In this document: positions 50,722 through 62,194 of the stretch, piece after piece
Layout: each line of letters starts with the position of its first letter
Numbering within the stretch: position 1 is the first letter of the stretch
Source of the DNA: Litoditis marina
Taxonomy: Eukaryota; Nematoda; Chromadorea; Rhabditida; Rhabditidae
Direction of reading: 5' to 3'
NCBI GenBank assembly: GCA_964036275.1
Contig: OZ038433.1
Span: forward strand, 33,947,336-34,011,335
Length of the DNA stretch: 64,000 bases
Program-made: the position numbers and the translations under genes
Notes under the pieces: generated by a model
Databases searched by the model: none
Told to the model about the DNA's origin: nothing
Seen by the model: the letters and a program-made list of their open reading frames with translations, nothing else

Positions 50722-53422
50722 TCAGTGTCGGTTTTCTTCGGCTCTCTGATACATTCCGAAATCGAACAGTTTCACATTGGTCGGCTCAACTCCCACTTTT
50801 GCCTGAAATGATTCCAATTCACTGAAGATTGTAAGACGATGAGCGAAAGAAACCGGTTGAAAACAACTTTTGATCGAGTGCAACGATTCTGAGAACCTAT
50901 TTTTTTTCTCCTCCTAATTCTAATTCTATTGACTGATGCGGTTAGAAGACACGGCGTCTTCATATTTTGGTACTCCTTTTCGACACTCGGCAACAATTAC
51001 TGATGAAACTCTAGTTGGAGGATGCAGCTTCTTTAAAGTGCTCTCTCCTTTGGCATCAATCTTTAAACTCGCACCACTAACTACTACCTCACCATCGAAT
51101 ATGATTCCGATTACAAATGATGCAGGTCTGGAATCTTCGAAGCACAAAAACATCATCAATAGCCTTTATTTTCCTTTAATTCCATACATTGCTTAATAAT
51201 AATTGTCCTAATGATGTCTGTGAACTGTTACATAGACTGATGGTTCTTCCTCGAAACGATGATTCATCAAAATCTAAGCGCACTGAAATATAACCACACT
51301 AATGTGATTTACATTGACTGAATGTATTCCGCACAGTGGTCAACTCCAAAAAGCACCAGTAGTTTGAAAACCTCTCCATATGACATGTATTTAGTTTTCA
51401 TAAACTCAGTGAGCAGAGCGTTAAATAAATAAATAAATAAAAGGTCAAAACACAAAGAACTGAAACTAACGTTTTCATGGAGATTGTCATAGATGAACTG
51501 CACTGCCTTCAGAATCACTGTGGCTATCGCAAGAATTCGTGCCCAATTCCAGTTCCAGGGAAGGAGGGAATCAACATCCGATCCGCTCGATTCACCCAAC
51601 CTAGCACTCATCGCATAAATTCGTCTGTGGTCCAAATAGGCAACTAAACAAGATACAACTAGGAAAAAGCAAAATTCCAACCTGCTCGGATAGTAAATGT
51701 AAATGTTCAGTCAAGAAAACCGGATCTGCTTTACAATGGTCAATCGTTAACAAGTTGATCAAGTGGAAGAAATGACTCTGCCGTCAATTCACGTATTCTA
51801 GCTGATTAGATATTGTCGACATGAGACTGAGACTCGTACACTACACATTCAAACTTCTTGATGACTGTTCTCTATGCAATTTTGAACTTTTTGTGAATAT
51901 ATGTTCAAACACCCGTTGTAATAGGAAATCATAATCGAACGTAGAGCTTGATCAACTTTCTGATATCATTTAAGTAAATTAAACCTGACTGCATTTATAC
52001 TGTAGGAGTCTCGATGAAAATGGAAAAGACAAACTACAAACTCACGATAAATGGAGCCGAAAAGAATCAGCATCGTTATCGCACTCATGACCAGATTCCC
52101 TTTGTAGCTGCGGAATGCTCGATGTCCACTCAGACGCCAACCGCAGAGAATCATACTGAGCAGGAGAAAATAGGCGGACCAACCCATTGTGACTGAAAAC
52201 TGACTGGTTCAACGCGTGATATGTATTTATACTTTCTTACAATCATTTTATAAGGATTCAAGTGGCACATGGCAGAAAACGAGTGGGGAATTTGAGATCA
52301 ATTTGATTCCGTGATACTGATGCTGAAGTATACTCGCACTTGTCAGGTTTTAGGAGTCCAGCTACAATGCGACCTTAAATTTTGGTGAAACAGTAGTAAA
52401 CGATGCGCGAACGCTACATTCCGACTGTATAGAAACTATAACAGATGTTTGTGAAGAAGAGAAGATAAAGATACAAAACACAAACAAATAGCAGATGGTC
52501 AACAGTTTCTCCAGTAACGTCAAACTATTGGAAAAACCGTACATGTTGCGCAGTTCCACAGCGACATATCTGATAGTGTGATTTGGGTGCAAACCACATG
52601 CTCCGTCGGATGCATCAATCCAATCATCGAAGATCTAGGAAACTTTGACACATGACGAGCAATATTTGCGATAACCAAAAATTAGGCTTGAATTTCTTAT
52701 GTACTAGAGACACCAACATGCACATTTTGGGGCACATTCTAATGACATAATGATGAAGTAGGGGGTTTCATGAAATATTATGATTTGATGGTGACGTAGT
52801 TCTTCTTAATTTTTGCATCTGGCTTCTTTTTAAGCTCTTTCTACGTTTTGAGAATGAGACGAATAGCTGTGATTCAATTTTATATTTAATTTTACAAGAC
52901 ACGCCACGAAACCAGAGCAGCAAAATGGACAAATCATAGACGAATATAAAAAAGTTTGCCACGATAGAAAAGATTTTGACAAATTCCTCACTTTTCATAT
53001 GGTTTGTCTCCTCTAGAAAGCAGCAGGTATGCAGCCTTCTTGTTCGATCTCTGAAATGTGTTTGTTTACAAAATTGCGTATCAAATATTCGCTAGTAACT
53101 TTATCAAAACCAGTTTTGATCCCGTTTGATTCCGGCCAAAATTGGGTAATTCAGGCATATATCGAGATAAAAATATATTGATCACTACCTATACCTAGTC
53201 ATTGGAAAACCAATAAGTGATCAAACAACTCCTTGTGGAGTATATGCAATGTCTCACCTCATCGGAAGTGTTATATGCACCAGTTATAGCACCACATTGA
53301 TCCGGTTGAGATCCTTTCAGGGTTACACAGTGAAATGTGTTGAACAGGAACAGAATAATTAGGATCGCAGTACAGAAAATAAGCTCTGTTAGCATGAAAC
53401 AGGTTCCAACGCGGGCTTTCAT
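50722..53422 (-). CDS. Unrecognised multi-pass membrane protein
   Basis: Nine exons can be joined in phase (about 383 aa): 53422-53258, 53050-52992, 52866-52845 (a tentative 22-base exon), 52634-52418, 52192-52042, 51681-51471, 51404-51313, 51127-50974, 50802-50722 (TGA). A TTTTCAG acceptor lies eight bases before the ATG. Membrane segments are at LIFCTAILIILFLF, LTICYLFVFCIFIF, SAYFLLLSMILC and FCFFLVVSCLVAYL. The C-terminal part is hydrophilic (FDGEVVVSG, KLHPPTR, GVEPTNVKLFDFG). AATAAA (minus) at 50695-50690 supports the 3' end. Weak points are the microexon, a GTTTGT donor after exon 5 and a non-consensus acceptor for exon 7. A hydrophobic ORF in the second intron (52768-52998) is the main alternative for the middle. 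I do not recognise the family. Confidence 0.55.
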
Positions 53423-54742
53423 CGTGTTATCTGAAAACAAGAGGATGAGATAAAACAATTAGCATTCGAAATAAGTTGATTGGTTCTAAATTTGTCAGGT
53501 TCGCTCGAATGTTTCATAACTCAGATTCGAGCAAATAAATTAAACGAAATTTGTCAAACAAACAATCTGAAAAGTTTTGAGCATTTAGTGTGATGTCGCT
53601 TCAATTTCGTCCCAAGTATATACTATATACGGTCCATATTGACTTTTATAAGAGAACGGGAAAAAGTAATTATTGTCGGATGTGATCAGGGTTTTGTGTT
53701 GACGTAACGATACAGCGATATAATCACGAGGAAAAGTTACATCTTCCAATAAATTTTTTGGCAGAATAACTATTATCTGAACACAAAACAGCAGTTTTTC
53801 TTAGTCTTTCTCAGGACACTGAAACATTTAGAATAACCAAAAACCCACCACAACCAGTTGTTATCGAATAAGTCGGGAAATGATTGCTTCTTCTCGGAAC
53901 GAATCACGTGGATCTTTCACGAAAACCATTGCGTACATTGCACGCTATGACGCTACACGTTCAGAATTCAAACTCTGTTTGAATTGAAAATTGCACCACT
54001 TGCATGTATCAAGAGATTATATGACCTCTATATCCATACCGATGCTCTGAGTTAGTGGTGAGAGTCATTTGTGCTATTTGCTGAGTTTCATAAATTTCAG
54101 CTTTTGATCGAAAACACCGCTTCATTATTTTTTTTGTTTTAAGTAAAAAACAAAAACAGTGTGACGTTTTTATGTTTTTCTATTTTTCAAGCTGCTTGTA
54201 TCGAGTCGATCAATACATCCTTATACAGATACATCTTATCTCCGGCTGGTCCAGTTCCTTGCGCCATTACTGGTAACGCTAAAACAATGCACTAGCCTTG
54301 CTAAGCTAACCAGTTCTTACTGCAAAGGCCGACTATAAAAGACATAGTAGCGGGACAGACACATATCCACCCAGCTCTGTTTTCTATCCAGTACAATACA
54401 TACTTCATGGTTGTAGTGTAGTTATTCAACATTACCCAGTTAAAACTGTAATTCTGACAAATACAACTTTATCTGAAACTAGTAATGAAATTTTGGTTAT
54501 AACGTGCCAAGCTTAATAGCAAATCCAAAAAAAAAAATTAAGTTCTAATCCAAACGTATAAATATGTCACCTCTTTTAACTAATTTACTATATTTAATCT
54601 AAAGATGTATTATCTTTATACCAAGTGCAAAACTATGCGAAACATGTGAGCACATCACGCTCAAGTGGAGCTAATGTTGTAAACGTCGGACGTAATGGTT
54701 TTCATAACCTATAGTTGTTTCCACTCTCATGTTGTATTCAGA
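53423..54742. other. Intergenic region
   Basis: It lies between the start of the multi-pass gene and the ground-like gene, which are divergent. No exon is supported. It should hold the promoters of both genes. An acceptor-like GTATTCAG ends just before the ground-like start codon. Confidence 0.45.
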
Positions 54743-56943
54743 ATGCGTCAAGCGGTCGTTCTTCTGGCTCTATTCGGTGCAGCAGCTGCCTTCCTGTTCG
54801 GCGGTGGCGGCGGCGGCGGCGGTGGCGGAGGTTAGTTTTGAAACTTCTGCACAAGTGAGAGGCAACACATGAGTGTCATTTACCCTACATATTGGAACAT
54901 CTGGCACTACTTTCTTCATCTTCTGTATAAAATATCATATGGATCATGCGTCTTTAGGCTGAACACCATATAGAATATTAACATCACGAAGGCGATTAGG
55001 CTTGCAGTAAACATGATTTATGAATTTTTTTCAAGGTTGTGGTTGTCAACAACAACAGCAGAGTTGTTGTCCTCCTCCCTGCCCACCACCTCCCGTTTCT
55101 TGTGGTAAGTTTCAACGTATATTCATGATTTTATTCGAAACGCGATCGTTGGTTTATTGAGACAAAACTCCATGACCGAAGACAGTATTTCATCACACAA
55201 ACACATTTTTTCTAAAATTCGTTATTAAATTGTACGACTGGGAATCAAAAATTGATGCGATTGGTGTGATAGACCACAGACATTTATGTTTTCATTAGGT
55301 TCCTTCGGTAAAATTGAAAAAAAAAAACTGGAAAACATAGTTCAATATCGTTTCAATTTTACAGGAGGAGGTTGCGGAGGCAGCAGCGGCGGATGCGGCG
55401 GCGGAGGCGGTGGCTGCGGAGGTGGCGGCGGCGGATGCGGAGGCGGTGGCGGCGGATGCGGAGGTAGCAGCGGCGGCGGATGCGGCGGCGGTGGCGGCGG
55501 CGGGTGTGGCGGCGGCGGTGGCGGCGGATGCGGAGGTGAATAGAGGAACACGTCAAAAATAAATTTAGTGCGCATCTTGTTCTGTATCCCGTGAACGATT
55601 GAGTAGTTAATAACACCCGATTATTAGTGAATGGGCACAGCTCAACCTCTGATAAACGGTTTTCAAATACTTTTGAGACTGTTCACATGCATGTCCTCAA
55701 ACTTACCCCATTTCTCTGCTCTAACAACACAACGGGATAACAGTTTCGCAGAGTGGCAATGCAAGCTCACGACGGGATAGCGCACTCTGAAAATTGCAGA
55801 GTGAAAAATAACACGATGCATGATTCCCTAACCTATGCTCAACGTACAAATGATCTTATCTAGGTCGTCGCAAGCGAGAGGCAGCCAACCTTATCTCTCA
55901 TGAGGATTCCAACAAATGCAACAATGAAGAGCTCAAACAAGTTCTAGTCGAGGTATAGCATTATGACTGCAGTGAATTATTTATATATTCAGCACCAAAA
56001 TTGATACGAACCAAAATAATACATTTTGAGAACAATACAGAGATTTACTTTCAAGCGTGAAGAGAAGGGAGAGATTAGAGTTGAGCTGACCGTGGGCGTT
56101 TTTTCAGAATATCAAGCCTGAAGTAGCTTCGTCTCTCAACGCCATCAAGGAGGCTCTTACCTCTTCTGAGGATTACATTGTGATGTGCAACAACAAGGTG
56201 AGCATCTATACTTCTCATGCGGCATTCTGAAAGGTATATAAGGTGCGCTTCTTAAGAATTTTCGGAATGTTTCTTGCTGACAATAGAACTTAGAAATGTC
56301 ACTCGGTCACAAAGATAGAGACCACAGTAGAAAAAAAAAACATCGCAAAGTGTTCTTGATCCGGTTGTCAAGTTTTTTTGAGTTCACCAAATGCCTCATC
56401 AATACATCAAAAAACCGTAGCAGACCAAACTTTGAATTAATTTTGAAACAATATCAAACATTCAAATGCAGCCTCTCGCTTTCGTCGCTGATGTTGATGA
56501 CTACTGTCAAATGGAGGTCGAAGAGATTCACTGCGGAATCCTCCGTGTGAACATCTCCAGCGAAGAGGCCGACGCCGAAGTCGTTGACGAGGTCGAGCCA
56601 GAGGTACGTTGATATACATTTGTTGACAAAAACAACATTTTCCCGACAAATGTTCAAGCTGTTTCACTTGATTATATCAGGTTCAGGACTAAAGTAATAA
56701 GTGAGAACACCAAAGTTCTCCAACTAATCCTGGTGGCAGTGAACGTTCTGCTAAGATGTTTTTAAACAGTTTCGATCTGAAGTACCCCTTTCTGCAACTA
56801 ACAGTACATAGTTCAGACCCACGCAACCACAATTTCCTGTTCATATGAAACCAAGTACTAGATCATATTAATCTCTCAATTTTTTGTAGGCCGAAGAGGA
56901 GAAGAAAGAAGAAGCCAGCGAAGATGAAATCAAGAAGTTCTAA
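54743..56943 (+). CDS. Secreted ground-like (hedgehog-related) domain protein
   Basis: Seven exons join in phase: 54743-54830, 55036-55104, 55365-55535, 55864-55952, 56108-56197, 56472-56603 and 56890-56943 (TAA), giving about 233 aa. GTATTCAG ends one base before the ATG, a good spliced-leader site. Order: signal peptide (MRQAVVLLALFGAAAAF), poly-Gly, a CGCQQQQQSCCPPPCPPP stretch, a long Gly/Cys repeat with units such as GGCGGSSGG, a dibasic RRKR site (furin-type cleavage is likely), then a ground-like domain with the pattern KCNNEELKQVL, IVMCN, DDYCQMEVEEIHCGI, and an acidic Glu/Lys tail ending KKF. Ground-like proteins are nematode secreted proteins related to hedgehog, often made in epidermis or glia (family knowledge). 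AATAAA at 57001-57006 marks the 3' end. Two shorter paralogues lie in the palindrome beside it. Confidence 0.88.
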
Positions 56944-57806
56944 GTCATTCTCTAGAGCACGATTCCGTTCACGAACTTATCTGTATATATTACGCCATTA
57001 AATAAATGTTTTCTTAAATGATATTGTTACTGTTAATGAACGAAACTTGTCAGTTCATAACTTAGTTACAACAACGTAGTGGTTGTCGAGCAACTGCGGT
57101 TTAGTTCTACCTGGCATAAATCGTTTCGCATGGCTCGGTTTTTATAGTTGCCTTGCACAGCTTCAGAATCTTTGCGTTTCAAATAGTGTTTTTTCTTTAT
57201 TTAATGCATGAAAAAATACTCGTGTAAGTGTGTCCAATCCCTACAGTAGTTACGGTCTCCACTTTAACTTTCTATTCTTTCTAATAAACTACATTTATTC
57301 ACAGCTGTGGTTCAACATGAAAGAGAAGTGAGCACATGAATAACAATATGACCCTGAGCAAATAGGCAATAAAATTGATATTTTTTTTGTGTTCATTTGA
57401 TATTCATTTTGTGTTCTGAAATTCATAATGTGAACTCTTTTCGCAAGCGTAAATGCGTATATTGGAACTTCTGTAAATGGTTAGTTAAAAAAATTTTGTT
57501 CCTACGTTGATGAATTTAGTATTCAGCTTCACAACAGTCTTCGGAAAGTTCGTGAGGTTACTGTAGGAGTCTCAGTAGGAATGGTGTGAACTATATATGT
57601 TGTCGTTGTATGAACAAAATCATGGATACAAATATGTACGTGAGACGTGTGTACACGTACACCGGCATGAAAAGGGGGACAGACAAGTACTTCACGATAG
57701 GCAATTCCCTTCGCGGTGACATTTTGTTGTAACTAAGTTAAGAACTGACATGTTTGGTTCATTAACACTAACAAAATAATTTCAGGAAACACTTATTTGA
57801 TGGCGC
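56944..57806. other. 3' flank and intergenic region
   Basis: Contains the polyA signal of the ground-like gene (57001-57006) and a fragment of the 25-bp-inverted-repeat element family at about 57531-57598, in the opposite orientation to the 39651 copy. No gene. Confidence 0.5.
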
Positions 57807-58342
57807 AATGTCATTCGCTGAAAATATGTAGTTTGTTCAGAAGTGTATGAGTCGGACTCGTTTGATGACAGGAAGTGTACTCAGAATACTCGGCCGCATT
57901 TCACGAAAATGACAGCGACATAACGTTTGTTATGAAACCGAGTTAAGATTAGCCTGAGGCCGTCTGCATGAAACATCCCGGGCCGAGTTGGGTGTGATCC
58001 CTAGCCGGGTTGGGTCCGGGATAGGCGTCCTCGTATGCACCAAGCGTCCCAGCCGGGATGCATATTGAATCCAGAGTCCGAGAGCTCGGGATCATCTTGA
58101 TTTCAAAGCTATCACTCCACGGAAACTTCATTTTTTTCGTATGTCACTTAAGTATATGTTACACCTTTCGATAATTTATTGTTATTCTACTATATGTTGT
58201 ACATGTGGAATTCAAACTGATAGTTGACATGAATTGAACTGTGGCTACCATCGAATGTGTTCACAAACCTAGAAAATTTATGATTGGGAAAATATGTACA
58301 GATATCATTGTGAAGTCAAAGCTCGTTATCGAACGGTCCCAT

Positions 58343-58995
58343 CTAGAACATCATTATTCTTTCCCCGTTGGAGATGTTATCAGCTTCTCTCTTGCGACGA
58401 CCTGAAAAAAAAACAGAACTGTACAAAAAGAATTTTGTGATTAATACTTTTTGAGATTTCGATTCTCTTTCTGGATTGTCGACCAGAAAGAGTAATTTTC
58501 ATGAACACTTGAAACTTGCCTCCGCATCCTCCACCACCTCCACAGCCGCCACCACCACCTCCGCAGCCGCTGCTTCCGCCTCCGCAGTCGCCGCCACCTC
58601 CGCATCCACTGTCACCTCCGCATCCGCCGCTGCTGCCTCCACAGCCTCCTCCTGAGAAATATAGAAATCCACAAACACATAACAAACCACCAGCTGAATG
58701 ATCTTCAATAATTGAAAAAGACTGTTTGCCCATTTGTCCATAATATTGTGGACGTTTGACTGTTTCATTACACAAGTGTCTTACCGCATGACATTGGTGG
58801 TGGGCACGGTGGTGGGCAGGGTGGCGGGCAGGGTGGTGGGCAGGGTGGCGGGCAGGATGGCGGGCAGGGTGGAGGACAACAACTCTGTTGTTGTTGTTGA
58901 CAACCACAATCTCCTCCCCCTCCACCGCCGCTCATTGGGAACAGGAAGGAAGCGGCAACTCCAACGAGAGCAAGAAGAACAACTCCGTGGCGCAT
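58343..58995 (-). CDS. Short Gly/Cys/Pro-rich secreted protein, left arm
   Basis: Three exons join in phase: 58995-58785, 58651-58520 and 58401-58343 (TAG), giving 133 aa. TTCTAG directly precedes the ATG, so trans-splicing is likely. Signal peptide MRHGVVLLALVGVAASFLF, then Gly run, DCGCQQQQQSCC, repeats of CPPP and Cys-Pro-Pro, a Gly/Cys repeat, then RRKRE and ending NGERIMMF. The first two thirds match the neighbouring ground-like protein, but the ground-like domain is absent. Intron 2 has a GC donor (GCAAGT) instead of GT. It may form a short secreted peptide or structural protein with many Cys crosslinks. Mature products are unknown. Antisense proline-rich ORFs are shadows. Confidence 0.8.
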
Positions 58996-60278
58996 CTAGA
59001 ACACGGTTTATAAATACTGTTCTGTTATTTCAATGGATCTGTTAACATAGAAATGACGCATAATGATTGGAAACGTGGACGAAATAGTCACTCGACAATA
59101 TCAACACACATAATTACTAGGCGATCTGAAGAACGGAACGATAGTCAAATGTCAACCGACTGGTACTTATGACGAGATAATCTGGATCTGTGAAGAAAAG
59201 ATGTAGATACAACGTTGCTCATGTTTACATGTAATACTACGCGTCTTTTATACTGTTCGGTCGTCACCGAAACTGGTCTTTTGAAGTGAAACCAAAAAGA
59301 TATTGTTTTAGTTCTAATAGTATGGGAAAACAGTTCTGTTTATGAGAAAACAGTTCTGTTTATACAAAAAACGTACAGATATGTTTGCGACTAAGAAAGG
59401 ATTTTATCATTCGAAATTGGCGGTTAGTGACCCGTTATCAAAGTTCTGAGCGAACATCGTCTAATGATGTGTTGTAGTAGCAGTTCAGTCAAATATTGGT
59501 AGCCTTTATTAATTTAAAACGCTCCAATCTAAGTGGTTTCCGATTTCAGAAATCGAAGTTCCTCATAAATTCTCGCCGACGCACTCCTTGCTGCGCGTAC
59601 ATAATGTTGGTGGCATTAGAGATGCGCAAGGGCAGCAGAGAAAAAAGACATATTCCACAAACATAGTCGCCTGGGATGGCAAAGTAAGACACGTGTAAGG
59701 AGTGACTTCACCATCGCGCAAAAACCATACCGAATGCAAAATGTTTGCTAAAACATAGGAGCATGAAAATTGTGTAGAATATTTTGATGAGCTTAGATTT
59801 CTGAAATCGGAAACCACATAGATTGGAGCGTTTTAAATTAATGAAGGCTACTAATATTTGACTGAACTGCTACTACAACACATAAAATCACTTTTTAGTC
59901 GCAAACATATCTGTATGTTTTTTCTATGAACAGAACTGTTTTCTATTGCCATACTATTAGAACTAAAACAATATCTCTTTGGTTTCACTTCAAAAGACCA
60001 GTTTCAGTGACGACCGAACAGTATAAAAGACGCGTAGTATTACATGTAAACATAAGCAACGTTGTATCTACATCTTTCCTTCACAGATCCAGATTATCTC
60101 GTCATAAGTACCAGTCGGTTGACATTTGACTATCGTTCCGTTCTTCAGATCGCCTAGCATCGATGTGTGTTGATAGTGTCGAGTGACTATTTCATCCACG
60201 TTTCTAATCATTATGCGTCAGTTCTATGTTAACAGATCCATTGAAATAACAGAACAGTAATTATAAACCGTGTTCCAG

Positions 60279-60943
60279 ATGCGCCACGGAGTTTTTCTTC
60301 TAGCTCTCGTTGGAGTTGCCGCTTCGTTTCTGTTCCCAATGAGCGGCGGTGGAGGGGGAGGAGATTGTGGTTGTCAACAACAACAACAGAGCTGTTGTCC
60401 TCCACCCTGCCCACCACCCTGCCCGCCACCCTGCCCACAACCCTGCCCACCACCGTGCCCACCACCGTGCCCACCACCGTGCCCACCACCAATGTCATGC
60501 GGTAAGATAGACAGATACTCGTGTAATGGTGGAGTCGCACGAAGGAATTTTCAAGGACAAATGAGTAGAAGCGAAGTTTGTGTAACAGTCTTCTCCATTT
60601 GATGAAAGTCAATTGGTTGGTGGCTTGTTATTTGTCTGTGCATTTCTATATTTTTCAGGAGGAGGCTGTGGGGGCAGCAGCGGCGGATGCGGAGGTGGCG
60701 GCGGCTGCGGAGGCGGAAGCGGCGGATGCGGAGGCGGAGGCGGCGGCTGCGGAGGTGGTGGAGGATGCGGAGGCAAGTGTTTATGAAAATTACTATTTCT
60801 ATTCGACATAACAGTCCACGAAGATAATAGAAATCTCCAAAAGTATTAATCATAAAAATATTTTTGTACAGTTCTGTTTTTCAGGTCGTCGCAAGAGAGA
60901 AGCTGATGTCATATCCAACGGGGAAGGAATAATGATGTTCTAG
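60279..60943 (+). CDS. Short Gly/Cys/Pro-rich secreted protein, right arm
   Basis: Three exons join in phase: 60279-60501, 60659-60772 and 60885-60943 (TAG), giving 131 aa. TTCCAG directly precedes the ATG. It starts MRHGVFLLALVGVAASFLF, then follows the same order as the left-arm copy: poly-Gly, CGCQQQQQSCC, Cys-Pro-Pro repeats (four residues more than the left copy), a shorter Gly/Cys block, RRKRE and NGEGIMMF. Intron 2 again uses a GC donor (GCAAGT). The two genes are divergent, with their starts about 1.28 kb apart, so regulation may be shared across the palindrome centre. Ground-like exons are missing here too. Confidence 0.8.
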
Positions 60944-61230
60944 ATGGGACCGTTCGATAACGAGCTTCGACTTCACAATGATATCTGTACATATTTTCCC
61001 AGTCATAAATTTTCTAGATTCGTGAACACATTCGATGGTAACCACACTACAAGTTCCATTCGTGTCAGCTATCAGTTTGAATTCCACATGTACAACATAT
61101 AGTAGAATAACAATAAACTATCAAAAGGTGTAACATATACATATGTGACATACGGAAAAAAATGAAGTGTCAGTTGAGTGAAAGCTTTAAAATCAAGCTG
61201 ATCCCGAGCTATTGGACTCGGGATTCAATA

Positions 61231-61918
61231 TAAGACGCTGCAATTTATATGTCCCCACAAGAAAAACTTGAAAATCACTTTCTCGCTCATCGTTGTGTAT
61301 TTTACTCCGATGCATCAGATATTTTACTGTGAATCGCTGAAAAACGAATATTGCATCAACCATGTGTAAAACCACACCGCCAAAGTACATGCAAACACGA
61401 ATCAAGATCGTATACGCAAATTCGGTAGAAGCAAAAATGTGCAAATAGTGGTGTGCACTAAATCGGTAGATCCTGAAATGTGTACACATAAAGTACACAA
61501 ATGTAGTACTACGAAAAATGTGTACATGCACAAATTCTTTCCTACGAATATTTTGCATAATCCCTAATTCAACGCTTAAAGCACAAAAAAACCAGCTAAA
61601 AACAGAAAAGGCACACCAAAATTCTAATAAATTTATGCATTTCTGGAGGTTTACACATTTTTTTAACTACGTATTTTGAGTAATCTATTAATCCACTTTT
61701 TCGGTTCTATCAATTTTGTGTCACCAAGTTCGATAGGTGTATACATCAACATTTTGCGTACATCCTGTTTTTCCAGTTGATTTTTCGTGTGCAAGGTTTT
61801 TGAATACACACTAAAGAGAAACCACTTTCGTGACAACCGATGTGTATTTTGCACAACATTTTCGAAAAATGTGTGTATTTGTCGGATTTAGTGGGGTCAT
61901 ATATATTGCAGCGTCTTA
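61231..61918. mobile_element. TA-flanked 688-bp element within the palindrome arm
   Basis: Ends TAAGACGCTGCAAT and its complement, extending to about 27 of 30 matching bases (TATATG, CCCCAC). TA duplications flank it at 61229-61230 and 61919-61920. The corresponding point of the left arm (57807-59554, near 58060) reads as one TA without the element, so the empty site is preserved. The interior has short repeats of TGTGCA and TGTGTACACAT type and no transposase. The same terminal 14 bases occur in the 19265-21835 element, so both were probably moved by one transposase. Confidence 0.88.
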
Positions 61919-62194
61919 TATGCGTCCCGCCCGGGATATGAACCTGGCTGGGATGATTGGTGCATACGAGGATGGCTATCCCGGGCCCAACCCGGCTCGA
62001 GATCACATCCAACCCGGCCCGGGATGTTGCATGCAGACGGCCTCAGGCTAGCGTTAACTCAATACTATAACAAAAGTTATGTAGCTGGCATTTTCGTGGA
62101 ATGCGGCCGAGTATTCTAAGTACATTTCTCGCCAACAAACGAGTCCGACTCATACACTTTTGAAAAAAACTACATATTTTCAGCGAAAGACATT

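Larger units (their letters stand above)
57807..62194. repeat. Large imperfect palindrome (inverted gene duplication)
   Basis: Left arm 57807-59554 and right arm 59796-62194 are reverse complements, with a unique spacer of about 240 bases. The right arm also carries a 688-bp inserted element (61231-61918), without which the arms are of nearly equal length (about 1.75 and 1.71 kb). Matches run through the outer GC-rich CCCGGG-type segment, the genes, the promoters and the inner edges, with scattered substitutions, a 12-bp repeat-number difference in the coding part and an indel of about 75 bp near the centre. Divergence is visible, so it is not an assembly artefact made from one read set. Confidence 0.88.

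Noticed and set aside
51999..52040. Inverted-repeat element end near 52 kb overlapping exon 5 of the multi-pass gene
   Set aside because: Only about 15 bases match the family (then diverging), and the position overlaps a coding exon border. It may be a chance match.
55342..55616. Proline- and arginine-rich minus ORFs opposite the Gly/Cys exon (also 58516-58768 and 60551-60853)
   Set aside because: These are complements of GGC/GGA repeats in exons whose splice signals and phase fit the plus (or minus) gene models.
60881..61087. Minus ORF opposite the third exon of the right palindrome gene, open in both arms
   Set aside because: It differs between the arms by nonsynonymous changes, lacks a start in one arm, and lies opposite a terminal exon. 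I found no splice support.
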